From contig CM019214.1 in NCBI GenBank assembly GCA_009741485.1, positions 54,090,550 through 54,154,549 on the forward strand: a stretch of 64,000 nucleotides of DNA, given 5' to 3'. The notes under the pieces were generated by a model. It did no database searches. It was not told the DNA's origin and saw nothing but the letters and a program-made list of their open reading frames with translations. A program made the translations under genes and the position numbers. This document shows, piece by piece, positions 1-13,590 of the stretch; within the stretch, counting starts at the first letter, position 1; each line of letters begins with the position of its first letter. This stretch comes from Malurus cyaneus samueli. Taxonomy: Eukaryota; Chordata; Aves; Passeriformes; Maluridae.

Positions 1-3000
1 CACCAAGGGGCTGGCAGTTCAGAATGTACAAGGAGATGCAGAGACAAAGCTTTGATTTCAGATTATGCTTTCATGGGTCTTTGTTTGTACCTGTTAGGAA
101 GCTTGAAAGTTCTTAACCCATTATCTGTAACCCTATCCAAATTAATCTAAAGTTAACAACATTGTACAATTTAAACAGGTTCTTAACTTCCTTTATCAAA
201 AATAGAAAGGCAATTGTATTACACAACTCGCCAAGTGGACATCAGCTGTCACTTTGGATTTTTGAGATAGTAGGAGCTAGGACATGTCAGAACAGTGGAG
301 AATTAGTGACTCTCTAGGATCCACATCTCTGGATCCTTTGATTCCTTTAATAGAAATCTTTCTAACTCATCCATTTATTTTCTTCTATGGATCTAAAGCC
401 TTTGCTACCTATCCTTTACAACTCATCTTGAAGTGGAATTAGTAAGATTACTTCTTTATGCTTGGCTGTGCCTTAAACTAGCACCAAACAGTCACGCTGT
501 CTTTGTCTAGATACATCTGACCAATTAGTCAATTGCTGTTTCAGCAATTATGTGTTTATGACTATTATATTAGCTAATTTTGAACACTTAGATTCTTCCT
601 GAAGAAAACAGGATCTGAAGAGGCTCATATTTTAATTGCAGCAAGTGTGAATTTTTAAAGTGTGAAATTCAAAGTGAGTAGGTTTTTAAGTCATAAATAC
701 ATTGAATCAATTTTTGATTACATACAGTTTTTGTATTTATAAAACACAGGAGGAAGTTCTAGCAAAATTCTGTGTCATCTTTTCCAGTGCCTCTACTTGC
801 TGCAGCTGTGGATGAACATGTGTAACACTTTTTTCCTCAGTGCAGTGTGCTATGTCATCTGCTTTTGTTGTAATGTCTTGTAGCATTGACAAGAATCACA
901 TGAACATGAGACATCAGAGCCAGGTATCCAATATTTTGCTGTAGGGAGAAATCACAGGTTGGACTGCAAAACCTGCCAATCCCAGGCCATCCTTCAATGA
1001 AGATTTTTACATCAGTAGATGTAAAAAGAAAATTTTGGGACCCAAAATGTCACCCTTTGGATTACGTTAGAGTCAACTGGTCTTACATTCTATGCTCAGT
1101 CTGCTGAAAACATAAAAGGCAGCTTAGTTCTTTCTGTATGGGTTTATTTGATATAGTAGGTAGGTGCCTGTATTCACATGGACACATAAACATATCTGGG
1201 CAGGATTTTTAATTAATAGTTCTTTAATTTGCAAAGAATGTTACTATTATTAAAGACATATTAATACCAATGGATAAACTGGTTAATCTCCTTTTATAAA
1301 CTGCCAGCATGTAGTGATATTTTATGGGGGTTTTTGTGAGTTTCATCACAGGGAAATGCTGGTTCTTCTTAATAATCCAATCTGTTGTACTGACTCACAA
1401 AGGGTGGAGCAAAATATCAAAGTCTTTTGGTCCTTCACTTAGAACTGTTTGTAATACTGAGCGATTATACATTTATCTGCTTATTAACATCAAGTGCAAC
1501 ATAATGTGAACTCATGATCCACGATTACCATTGTAAAACTAACTTTAAAGTACAACAGAACAATCTTGACATGTAAAGAGATAGGGAATCCTCTGGACCT
1601 CAGGATACACAAATAGAACTCTAGCCTTTCATTAAGAAGTGTGTGTGAAGGGAACGTCTGCCATCATGTCAAGAAGAATAGAATTTGGCCAGAGGTCAAG
1701 GGCTCTGTGTAGCAGTTACTAAATATTTCCTGTGTGCCGTAATACAGGAGTAGTTGTATTAACTGTTCTGGAATAGAGAGGAAAGGGATCATGTGCAAGT
1801 CTGCTTTCTCCCCTGTTAATTCATGGAAGTGAGGAATTTAAGTTTAAATGTTACCACTGGGCTAGTTGGATTAACAATGCACATTGCTTTCTTTGGTGGT
1901 CAAACAAACTACCAAAAAAGGTATATATAGATACACTGTATTTCCTGGGGTGTTTGGACATTCAAGTCAGGCAGGGACGACTCAAAGTTTTGTGAAAGCC
2001 TCTAATGGGAGACTGCTATGTGTCTATGCCTTGACAACTGCAAAAAAATCCCAAAGCTCCTACACAGAACTTTCCCAAGGTTTAAGAAACTATTCTTACT
2101 TTCTGTAAGAATCAAATAGAAGATTTTTCACAATCAATAAATAAAAAATGAAAAAGCCCTGCTTCTGAAGAGGTTGGATATCACTTAACTTTTGAGTACT
2201 TTCCTGTCCTGTATTTTCAGAAATCTCTGGTAAGGACCCTTACCACCAAGTTATCAGTCAGTTTTTTAGGATGAACCTTCTCCATTACTCCTTATGCAAT
2301 TCATAGCAGTAAACTTACATTAACATCTAAGTATTAATCAGAGAAGAGACCTCAGTTGAGAGTATTATTTATCTGTGGTAATTGTACTAAGTATTGGACC
2401 CAAACTAGGGTAATATTTTATTTAGTTTTTCTCACTAGAACCAAGTGAATTAAAAATCACACTTGTAGCAGGGGAGGGAGAGAAAGAACAGAGCAAGGAA
2501 GAAAAAACAGAAATTCAGATTCTGTGATATTTCAAATTTTGGCAAGGAAAACTGTCACAAACCTTTCTAAGTGACTCAGGAGCCCAAACCCTTTAATTCA
2601 AAGAGACAGATTTTTAAAGTCAGCTAGATAGCCAAAGGTTTAGATACAGACATGAGGTGAAGATTTTTTAAAGCATCCATCAGCCAGCAGAATATAATTA
2701 TTGAAATCAGTAGGAGTTTGTTCTGGAAATAATACATTGTTTAAAAATCAGCTAGAGCCAGGATGCCCAAGTCCACAGAGCTTTTTTATTGTCCCTATTC
2801 TGATTGATCAACATGATATAGCAGCAAGTTCTAATGATTTATACCCAACCATTTTTAAGGTGCAATCCTCAAACCTAGAGTAATCATTTTTCAATAACTT
2901 ATTTTGTAATTATTCTAGAGAAAATGAAACAGCCTAAATGCGAAATACTTAAACCTATCCTGTCAGAATAGCTGTTATCTTGACACTAAGGTACTCTTTT

Positions 3001-3770
3001 GAGAGGCCAGATTAAGTTAAATACTTATGGTGAGACCCAAACCTGAGCTGTCCAGTAATTTAACCACTGTAATATGGGCAGAAACTGCAAAATTTTTCTG
3101 TCTTTCTCAGATTTCCTGGTATCCTTTTCTCCTTATGCATGGGGCTTGATATTTCAAAAAAAAAAAAAACCTTTTCTCCTGAAGCAACCAGATGTTGTAA
3201 ATGGGGAATGATGTAGATGGTCCTACCTTTTGTAATCTAATGTGCCTGTATGCAAATTAGGTGTCAAAATTTCTAATAGCCAAACATTTAGTGGAGTTTT
3301 GGAGACAATTCAGCTGTCTAGATGAACATTGTCTCCTTGAGAGTGACCTGAACTGACTAGGTCTCAGCAAGATTGTAGAACCATTTGTGTAGACCCTCCG
3401 CTCTAAGTTGTCTATTTCAGGCCCTGTGCTTAAAGAAGAGTAACACTATTTTGTTTCAAGTAAATGCAAACCCACCCTACATTCAGCCAATCTCAGCTGT
3501 TTCTGAGTGTGGAACACCTTGAATAGCTAGACCTGCCATCAGTGAAAAGAAACAAGCATCATCAGAGCACAGCTTAATTCTGGAGTGAGACAATCGCCCT
3601 CCGGAGATGTGTCTCCTTTGACAAGACGGGACGCTGTGTTGAATTGGCTTCTAAGCAGTGTGAAACCAGCCTTTCCAGTCTGGAGCTGCTGAGTTGTGGC
3701 ATGTTTTTGACAAACTCTTCTTAATGGTTACCCTTGGCTCGAGGGATCTGTGCTTATGTCTCCATGCTGC
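1..3770. other. Unique non-coding DNA, no gene seen
   Basis: AT-rich sequence with no recognisable repeat family. Short open frames (for example 61 codons at 1324 and 74 codons at 1884, both on the plus strand) have ordinary random composition and no supporting splice signals. There is a 13-14 base A-run near 3156. The segment around 3530-3680 is slightly richer in CpG but is too short and sparse to be a CpG island. Intergenic or intronic origin cannot be told apart from the sequence. Confidence 0.6.
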
Positions 3771-3800
3771 TGTGTACACACACGTACGTACACGTGTGTG
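3771..3800. repeat. 30-bp alternating purine-pyrimidine tract
   Basis: Every step in this 30-bp stretch alternates pyrimidine and purine, built from TG/CA and ACGT units. Alternating tracts of this kind can adopt Z-DNA under negative supercoiling and are also prone to slippage. It is a simple-sequence feature in otherwise unique DNA with no promoter or gene next to it that I can identify. Confidence 0.75.
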
Positions 3801-6800
3801 GATGGGTATAAAATGCAGACATGATGTTGGTGAATCTGTCGGCTTCAGAAAGAATAACTACCAAGAAAAATGAAACTTATTATCTGAATTACATAGCTTT
3901 TAAAAATAGAATGAGTGGGACTGAAATGCCAGGTCTTACCATTGTCGTTAGCAATTATGAAGGCCTAGATTTATCATCATGGTGTATCAACTGTGAAATG
4001 GACATAATCCATGATTCAGAAGAGGCTGTACCCCATGGTCACAATTGTTTACATTAATAAACATCAGCTCCAACAGCTATTTGATCTCTAACTGCTCTGT
4101 TACCCAGACTTTCACAAAAAATGTTTTAGCCTGTTTAGACCCAGCTTTTACGACTACCATCACACCTGAGAATTTCATACAGTCATCACAGAAACAGAGG
4201 CAAACAGTCTAAATTCTTCAAGACAGTAGAATGCGGAATGAAACCTTTAATGACGAGGTTAAAACTTCTAGCTGTACCAACTTGAAGAGGACTTCCAGAG
4301 GACTACCAGGGCAAGCCTACACAGTAATTAAAAGCAGTCTTGAAAAACCAGGACCTGTGATCTTTCCATTTATGTTATTCCCTCAAGGACTGAATGAACT
4401 GGCCCTGCCTGAATTCCTACTGTGGAGGAACCTGGGTGAGAGGATAGAGAAGTCAACACAGCAGGCGTGGGGAGGCACGCTTGCCCTGGCAGATGTGTGA
4501 GGTCATGGTTTGTCCAAGCCTCAGGCTACCACTGCATGCCTGGAAAATGGACAGAAGATGAGTCTGGTTTTCAGGGTGACGGCATGGAGATATTTGACTG
4601 TAAGCAAATTTAAGGAAGTTTCTTGGAAGACTTTAAAACCAGGGTTGAGACCTACTATTAGGATCACAGCATTGCTATCCCACATGACAAGTTGCCTATT
4701 TGATGTTTCATTAAAGTCCAGGTTCCTGAGACAAATGGTTATCTAAAGATCTTAGTTTTTTTTCTTTTAATGAGAATTTAAGTCTGAGCAAGACATATTT
4801 GCCCTTTCTGTATACAGCAGATGCAGAGAAAGAGACATCTCCAGAAGGTGATTCATCTCATCGTAAGATAGGCATCCAAGATAGGTCATACAGTTTGCCT
4901 CCAGTGGTGTTTATTTTCTCCTACACTAACCTATAAAAGAAGCCTTGGTTGACTTGGTCACGTTTAGATGTCCAATTTTCAGGCAGCTGGAAGCCATCTG
5001 AAGGCACTGAGAGCTTCAGTAACAAGACCAGTAAGCATGGGCTTTGCATTTTGTTAATGGGATGCTCATGGGGTTTGACCTCCTTGAAGACTGGGCAGAG
5101 CACTCAATGACTGAAAAAGACTGTACAGGCACACCCTATGAGAGATAATCTGAAGGAATCCCCTGAAGAGAGATTGTTTTATCCTACCTGCAGCAAACCT
5201 TGAGCAATAGTGGCAAAAATGCTGTGAAGTGCTTGGGAGAAGTGATGAATGCATGCATGAAGAAGACTAGAAAGGTATCTCCCAAGGAACAGAATTTCTT
5301 TATCTGCCCTGACCTCAGTATGAGGAATAGCCACAGGGAACAGGAGTTCCTCCATGCATCTACCACCCCGAATAACGTGAAACCAATGACAATGAAATAT
5401 CTGCAATTTCCAGGCACATTTGGCCTAGGGGCTGAAGTGGTCACAGCAGGTTTCCTTCATCATGCCAGTTTTTACAACCTTTATTCTTCCACTTCAGTTT
5501 ATGGCTTCTTGCACATGACAATGAATGCTAATTGTTGGCCATGTTAATGACAGCAGTGTTCCCAGCAATTCTCCAGATGAATGGACTATTATCTCGTTCT
5601 TCACAGGCCACTTTTAGGTTGCATGGCTTTGACAGCTAAGATTTATGGCTTTTAGGATTAACTGGAAGATGCACCTGCTTTCCCAGGCTTTGACTAAACA
5701 GAGAAAGAGTGGACAGACTAAGTGAATGATGGCTTTTGGGTGGACTCATGTGGAGATGTCAGAAGATTCTCTAGTGAATGCTGTGCAGCTTAGTGGTCAT
5801 CGAGCTGTGCGGAAAGATTTGGTCTCAATAATCCAATGCATTTTAATTCACTGTTTTCAGATTTTAGTCCATAACTTGTTCAATATGTGTGGTCTAAGAG
5901 GTAACCACAATAAAAAACTAGACAAATGCTGTGAAATAACCTTGTAATCATCAGTCTGACAAAGCTGAGCTTCCTTGACTGGTCAAACATGAGTGGGATA
6001 AATGGTCTGGCATTTCTGTTCAGCTGCTCATTTGGGAGCTGAAAACCCAACTTGATAGTGCTGTCATATGAACTAAGAGTTCCTGGGAAGACACACACCA
6101 CATAATTAGCTGAACTATTGAATCTGGGTGCAGCAGAAGGAAATTAGTGTCTCATCCATTTCCCTCATGTACAAAGAAAACATGCCCTGCTTTGTGCATA
6201 GCCATTCAGCACAGTTTCCCTCACTGGCTCACAGAAGCGCTGGGTCTGCACTACACCAGCAGCGCATCTGGATGCGCACCAGGCACTGTCACTCTCTACA
6301 TCTGATACATTCAATTTATGGCTTCAGAGCAACATGCACACTTAGCACCCAGATGCCCTTCAAACAGCCCTGCCTAGATCTCGCAGGAGCTATCAAGAGT
6401 TTCTCTCACAATGCTCTTTGACAAACTGCAGCTCAAATTAAGTTATTGTAAAGGTATCTGAGACAGATGCACTGGAGGTGTATGTGACCTAAACAGCAGG
6501 GAGAAGCAGACACTTCTCAGAATGCTGAATCACTTTCCAGAGGTGTCTTTCTCTCTTTGTTGACTCCCTGGGGGCCTGGAGCAATGAAATTTCTGGCTTG
6601 CATGCTTCAGCTAAAGGTGTTTGGGGGAATAATTAAGGCCATAGGATGCCTGGTAGAAGAACACAGAACAGGCCAGACTGCATTCCCTTGAGCAGCTTTC
6701 TCATGAAGCCCCATGGGGCCTGGCTATGCAACCTTCACCAGCAAACAGGAGAGATTTGGGACCTGGTCCTGAGTCAAGTGATGCTAATTGCCTCTCATCC

Positions 6801-7529
6801 CCTCTGCTCTGGGCTGGCTGCCTCCACAGCAGGTTTCCTCTGGGCAGAAGCAGCTGGAGCAGCCCAAGCAGACACCAGTAGCAATTAAACTGTGAACCAT
6901 TAATGCTCAACCTTGGTCTATGGCCCTAGCTGAATCTTCCAGTCTCATTATTGCCCTGCACACTAGTATTTAGATTTTGGAGAAGTGCTAAAAATAGTAC
7001 TCCATTAGTGTCTGCCAGTATTAGCCAAGGATGCATTTATACCAGCAAGGATTTATGCTTCAGATTCTTTAGCAAAACACCTATCAAGCCTTCCCATCCA
7101 CTCCTCAGTTACTAGTACAGATAATTAGTCTAATTTTGAACATCATTATATATTTGGACAACATGCTTTTACATGCTGCCTCCAGCTGGGTGTCTGAACC
7201 ACTCTAGCACAGGAGGGCACTTAACTCCCCCGTCTGACTTTTTTGGACTGTTTTAGTTAGCATTTTGGCTGTATACATCCTTGCATTAATTGTAAATTTT
7301 AGAATATTTTCAGAATTTATGGCAAGTTTGGCATAAAAATGTGGCCAAGGAACCATTTTAAGAAGCCCTGTCCTTATGCTGTAGCCCAGTGTTACTCATT
7401 CCACTGTCACTCACAGATGGTTCATTAAATATTTATTGAGAAATTATAAATAATAACAACAGCATTGACAACAACAGCTTATTTATACACATATTCCCCA
7501 AGCTATTGAATAAAAACCTTTTCCCCTGT
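3801..7529. other. Unique non-coding DNA, overlapping chance ORFs
   Basis: Several open frames overlap on both strands, including 115 codons at 5200-5547 on plus and up to 86 codons at 5184-5444 on minus. Neither strand shows a recognisable domain, and open frames on opposite strands over the same bases suggest local lack of stop codons rather than a gene. The segment 6640-6890 is relatively GC-rich. No RNA gene or repeat family was identified. Confidence 0.55.
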
Positions 7530-7706
7530 GAGGACAGGGTGCCTGCTGGCTGCCCGAAGATCTTGTGCAATGTCTGTTCTTGGAAGTCTTCAAGACCCAA
7601 CTGACCATGGACCTGAGCAACCTGGTCTGGCCACAGAGCTGGCTCTGCTTTGAGCAGTAGGTTGGGCTGGAGGAGTCCTCCAGTACTATGATCCCACAAT
7701 CCTATA
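7530..7706 (+). mobile_element. CR1 LINE 3' fragment
   Basis: This is the terminal part of a Chicken Repeat 1 (CR1) non-LTR retrotransposon in plus orientation. The diagnostic run reads from a GGAAGTCTTCAAGACCCAAC-like segment, through ACCTGAGCAACCTGGTCTG, to the GGCTCTGCTTTGAGCAG block and a degenerate ATGATCC/ATCCTATA tail. CR1 copies are usually 5'-truncated, and this one keeps only the 3' non-coding end. No reverse-transcriptase coding sequence remains. The left boundary is approximate because the upstream match fades. Confidence 0.85.
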
Positions 7707-10646
7707 ACACCAGTGAGAATGAGAATATATAACAATATATGGCATTTAGTCCAATATTGAGTTGACTGTAAATTAGAAGTACTATAGCAACACAGGACAA
7801 GATGATTCTTTTTCTAATTGAAGAGATGAGGTGATTAGCAAAGGAAAGGTTTTTGTAGAAAATCTAATCTTAATAGTTAATTTACCGGATTTTTTTTTTC
7901 TAACTTGTGTATTTGCATACTTTGAGTGCTGTTTGCAAATTGTTAAGAATTCTTGTCAGAATCTTCCAAAAAAGTAAAGTGGTTTCATCTGGATACATAA
8001 GTTTGTTGCTGATTTCAGTTACTCCTTTACAGCTAGGTTCAGCTAGCTTCAGTATATTTCCACATCAGACATGCTATCTGTATTCCTTTACTTTCAACAC
8101 AAGAGTTGAAAATAAATGTTCAATCTCATAAATGTTTGTATTTTACCGTTTACTTATAGACTTGTTGCTCTGAAGTAGTTCTATGTTTTGTTGCGTAGTT
8201 CAGTGCTTGAGTCACTAGAAGTGGTCTATTTGTTTCAATTTTTTTAGCCAATTATTTAACTAGAAATTACTCTGACACCTTTTCCCATATTTTTTTCTGA
8301 GACTGAAAAAATATTTAAAAGAGAATAATCACAGGGCTGCCTTCTGAACATTTGCCTAGTCTCTACATATAGATAAGAATCACACATTCAAAAGGCTACA
8401 GATAGTGAACATGATTGTTACAGCTAAACATGCTGTTTTGAGATCAAAGGTGAAGCATATATGTCACCTGGAAGAGACTGTTTTATAATTGCGTGGATAA
8501 AGACTCTTGAAAGGAATCCTGTTTATGCTGCTACACTGTTATTGATCTCTTTCATTGTGAACAGCTCCTTTGGGGATAGGCAAATTACCCAGGAAGAGGG
8601 GGAAGAACCGTGCTTCCTTTAGCTCTTTGTTTTTATCTCTTTTACTTGTGCAACTGATAAAAAGTAATCCCTGATCCACGGAGCCGAGTGAATCAAACAA
8701 CCTACAACAGGAGCAGTGTCAGCTGCTCAATTCCCTGAGCACAGCAGAGATATTCCAAATGCCAAGATTTTGTAAACAACAGCAAAAATTAAAAGTTGCT
8801 TAATCACATGCTGCCTGCCTGTATTCACAAATGCCAGGGATGGGAATTGCTGTCCTTTCTCCTTCTGCACTGAGCTGCTGCTGGTGCTGCTATCGCCCAC
8901 CAGAAGGGCTTCAACCCAGAGGTATTTCCAGATGGTTTGATGTCAGAAGCAGAATGTCTGAAACTCACAAAGAGCTTTGTGGCTGTTGTGTTCAGTAGCA
9001 GATCTGTGTTTATGGGACACTGTCAATCACCTCACCATACTGGCCCAGATAATCAAACTCACAGAGGCTGAGGGCAGAGCAGGAACTCTCCGTATCCCAT
9101 TTCATTTGTGAAAGGACTCACATCCTTGGTGTGTAGGGTCTTTCAGTGTGCTGCCCATGCAGGATTAGCAGGATTAGCATCACAGAAAATTACACCATTG
9201 CAATTCAGATGTTTTCATATAGTTTCAAGTATTGAAATTATATGGCATATGGGATTCAGAGAAATCTGGAGTTAAAACTGACACTGGCAACAATGAGATC
9301 CAGTCAGCGATTTCTACTCACATCTCAATTCAATAATCATCACATTGTTCAGTCTGAGTGAGGAGTGAACAAAAAGCCTTGAGTCATCCCCTGCAGTGTC
9401 AGCTGTCAAACCATCAATGAAATATTTCAGTCTGTGCCTCTGCTTCTTAACCACTTACAAACTAACAATTCAAATACTTCTATTTTTCACGGGCCAATTC
9501 TCCTTATCCCTTACCTAAGGTCTAGTTGGAAAAAAACAGTGAGAAGGAGTTTGAACTTGTACAATCAAGTTGGTTTTGCGTTACGAGTAGGCCAGAGTGA
9601 CTTGTACTCATAACAGTGAGAAATGTGTTAAATAATCACTCTGCTGGTGTGCAGTTCGAAAACAACTTGATAAGTACCTTTCCAAATTCTTCTAAAAGTA
9701 AGCAAAAAACTTTCCAAAGTCAAGAAAAAAAGGTTTGCCCATTTGATGTCTATCTAACAAAGGTAAAAATGAAGAGGCAAGAATATAACAAGTGCTGAAT
9801 AGAAAATAAATCATATTTCAAGAGTCTGTTTGTGACCTCAGTGTGTGGTTCTCCTTTGAAAAATTATTCTCTAAAGTTTTTCCAGTTCTCATCCTGTACT
9901 CCAAACTCTGTGCATCTCTTTGCTCATCATTCCCAGTTTTAAAGATTGCGTGGGCTTACTTAAAAAAAAATTAAAGAAATCTTTTTAAAATGGGTAAATT
10001 TTTTCCTGATTGTAGTCCAATGGAAGACAACTATAGGCCTCCCTAGTTGGTTTCCCAGCTCCAGCAGCACGTTTGCCAATTTGCAGTTCATGTAATTTGC
10101 ACTTCAAAATGTGGGCACATAACCTCAGTGCTCTCAGAGTTGTGGGAATAAACAGAATTTCTCCACAAATCTTCAGGGGAACTTTTAATCAGAAGTCTGC
10201 CTGGGGCCGGATGTTATCATGCAACATGAAGAAGCAGGATTGTGATAGATCTACTCCCAGAAAGGTTTAATCAAATCTGTTCAGTCAAGAGTGCTCTACC
10301 CTTGAGTCACTGATGGGCATAGACAACACAGGAGTGTTGCAAGAATGTCCTTAAAGAAGCACGGCACTCTCTTGTCCCTTAAACGTGGACAGCACTAAAC
10401 ACCAAACGCTGCCCACTTCTTGCTCCTTGGGTGATGGGTGATGTGTGCTCGCTCCCCTCTCCAGCTCCAGAATAAACAAGGTGGAGTGAATTCAATATCC
10501 TTTAAAGTCACATGCATTTGCATGTGCCTCTGGACAATGTTTTCAAAGCTCATTACTCCACAAATAAAGAATAATAAAAATATTTACCCTCATCAAACGA
10601 GTAACCCTGAGGAAAAATCCATCAGAAATAGGACACCAACAGCACA

Positions 10647-10664
10647 ATTTATTTATTTATTTAT
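10647..10664. repeat. (ATTT)n microsatellite
   Basis: About four perfect tandem copies of ATTT. A short simple repeat in AT-rich unique DNA, possibly polymorphic in length. Confidence 0.8.
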
Positions 10665-13151
10665 AAGTTTATGTAGAACCGCATATGAATTTGATATTTT
10701 GAATATTTAACTAAACATTTGTTAATACTACTGAGATCTCATTTGAATCTCAGTTATGCCAGTGTTATTCTTAAATAACTCCACCAAATGAATGTTTTTT
10801 TTTTAATTCCAGCAATCCATTAACACCTTCAGTATGGAATTTGCCTAAGTTTACACTTTTTTATCTGAGATTGTGGAATGAAGGCTCATGTGTGTAAGAG
10901 ACAGTGAAACAACCACAAGAAATTTGCTTAGGATGCCAAGGCATCAGAAGGAGATTGTTGGTGAAAGGTGGCTTAAGAATTTACTCCTCAGAGCAAACAG
11001 TGGGACAACTTACCTGTGGTATCTGGGTTCAGAAATGAAGGAGCGTTTTACATAAAGTGGTAAGTAAGTCACAAGAGTGAGGCACAAAATCTCTGTCACC
11101 AGGTTCACCAGGGCTGTATTAGCCCTGTGCAGTAGGATTCATGGTATTGATCACATGTTCAGCAAAGCCAATTTACCCTAAAATTAATAGGAAGTTCATT
11201 TTCACCACCTGGTTAAAAAATTAATTTGTTGGGCAATGATTGGAACAATATTTATTTTAACATTTTCCACTATTTCTTAAACCAAAACATCTTCTGCTTA
11301 AAATACATAGGACATTGAACTTTTAATAAATATGACTGTGTTGGAATGTGGTTACACTACTTCATGTGTATAAGGTAGGGGATTATTTTGAAGAAATGAG
11401 AGGACTCAGAGTATTACAAATGATTTCTCAGTTCAGTAAAAGAAAACATAACTTTTAGGAAAATGATTCACAGTAACTCAGGTTTTGGTTTTCCTCCTAC
11501 AGGAAAAGTACAGGGTAAGTAGGGATAGAGCTGAGCAGGAATTTTCAACAATTCAGACTTTCAGTTGAAAATAATGATTCAGTCAAGGGAAACCTTAGCT
11601 TGGAAAAGATTTGGTTTTAACAGGTTTTTTCCTACCCACAGGACTTTAGGAATTATTTTCCAAATGTGTTTTTCTGTTGCTAACACTGGAAACAGTAGTA
11701 AAGAAAAATTTATTTTTAAAAGAAGAAAAAGTCAATCTACAGCAGTTTCTAGAATACAGCTGCTCTATAGGAAAGCTGTGAAGGATTGAGTATCTTCTTC
11801 TCGTTGACCCTACATGTATTTATTTTTAAACACTTTTTCAGATATGTACAAGTAATTTTAGGGCCCCTTGGAAAACCAGGGGTGTTGGTATGATCCCTGC
11901 TGCCACTATGGCATAAAAAGTCTTGCTAACAGTAGGAAGAGCTTGATGCAGGAAAAAGGGAGCTATCCCAATCTGTGCAGTGCAATCACCAGAGCCACCA
12001 AAGGTTCTGCCTTTACCTCTCAGTGCTGAGACATGGAGTCCCTTCAGAGAGCCTTCAGAGAGAAGGCAGAGGGGAGACACTTTCACCTGCAGCATTTTAA
12101 ATCATTCTGAGAGGGATAGATTTACAGTACCCCTTCAGGGTAGTGTAAAGGAGATGTACTATCCTGCAAACAGGGACTAGAGATGTTTTACAAATTGTAA
12201 AAACAGGGAGACAAAGCCAGAGCAAAGCCAGAAGTGAAATCTAGCCAATCTTGCAAACTGCTTGATTATTCAGTCTCAGAGTGGGAGCTGAGGCTTCATC
12301 CCCTGAGTGAGCAGCATTTGAACTGATCTTATGCTAAGGTTCAAATTGCATTGATGATGGCTGTAAGTGTAAGAAGAACAGGTTTCATCAAAAGTCTGAG
12401 AGCACACATGAAAGTACAACAATTACAGAGGACAGGAATGAAGGGAAAAGCATTGACTTGCTCTGTGAATGTGAAACAGATCTTGTATCTTTCATAAATA
12501 TTTACAAAGTAATTAGAAATAAGGAAAGAGAATACGCATCAACAAATGAGGCACATCAAAACACTGTCACTAAGGCTTGCATTTCAAAAAAGTTTGAGAG
12601 AAAGAGAAGTGCAGCTGTAGTCTATAGAAAACTTCATTAATGTTTTCAAATCACTCATAGGATTTAGGTGCTGAAAGGCATGCTAAATTGGGATTTATAC
12701 ATAATCAGATCATTGAAAAACATACAAATGGCTGCCAGAGAAAAGTACAATGTTCACTTTTGAAATTACAAAAAATCCTTTGTTTCAAAGAGTGAATTGA
12801 CTAAAGTTTAGTTTCAGTGAAGCATGTTTTTGCTTTGGGTGTCATTATTTAGTTTGGCCTCTTTGCCAGAGAAACCTTTTTACTGACTGCAGTTCCTTCA
12901 ACTGTTGTTTTTATTCTCCAGCAACTAAAAAAAAATTTAAAACAACTTAAGGCTGCATCAGATGCTCCAAATTTAAATGAGAGCTGCTCTGTTTACCTTT
13001 AATTTTTAGATGGCAGTGGGGGTGAATTGCAAGGGGCTTGACTGCTTGCCAGGATTTCTCAAACAGATGTGTTTGGGCCTCCTCACTTAAATAATCTGGA
13101 AAATCAGGTTGGACTGGTTGAATCAAAATGCTGGCAAGTGGGTAAAGAAAA

Positions 13152-13172
13152 CATCCATCCATCTATCCATCC
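13152..13172. repeat. (CATC)n microsatellite
   Basis: Five CATC-type tetranucleotide units with one C-to-T interruption. A short simple repeat with no associated gene. Confidence 0.8.
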
Positions 13173-13589
13173 AGGCACCTCTATCGCTCCCATCGCCGTG
13201 GTATCTGCACACCTTCAGCAGCAATGTCGAGCGGCAGCCTCGGATTCCACACACCACCAAACATGCCCTTGGCAAAAACCCAGCACCTTTGCCAGAGATA
13301 AAGGATTATGGATGTTATGCCTGTGCATACTAAAGAAATGATTTTTTCACTTTAACAGCAGTTTCTGAGGTTTCTATGGCTAAGATATTCAAGCACACAC
13401 ATATCCCAAATCTTAGGACTTAGCGATGATGAATAGCTCTGAATGTGCTCTTACAGTACTTTCATTGAATCCTTGTGATTAGAGAATGAATAAAACACAT
13501 ATTTCCTTTTATAGACAGATGAAGGTAGGAGGTAGTTTTTCAAATGGTTACTAGGTAAACTTGTTTGTCATAATTTTGTTTTCTTTTTT

Positions 13590-13590
13590 N
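13590..13590. other. Single undetermined base (N)
   Basis: One N directly follows a T-rich run. The sequences on either side do not visibly repeat each other, so this may be a consensus ambiguity at a homopolymer or a minimal-length gap placeholder. It does not interrupt any gene. Confidence 0.95.

Larger units (their letters stand above)
7707..13589. other. Unique non-coding DNA, no gene seen
   Basis: A long AT-rich stretch without recognisable genes. The minus-strand frame at 11838-12095 (85 codons) overlaps a plus-strand frame at 11980-12180, and neither resembles a known family. An 11-bp near-duplication (AGGATTAGC unit) lies near 9160-9180. Opposing short frames at 12947-13341 are interpreted as chance. 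Two microsatellites in this interval are listed separately. Confidence 0.55.

Noticed and set aside
5184..5547. Open frames on both strands (86 and 115 codons)
   Set aside because: Mutual overlap on opposite strands indicates a local scarcity of stops, and neither translation resembles a known protein.
13590..13590. Possible duplicated contig ends around this N, as at 38.6 kb
   Set aside because: The flanks show no shared sequence.
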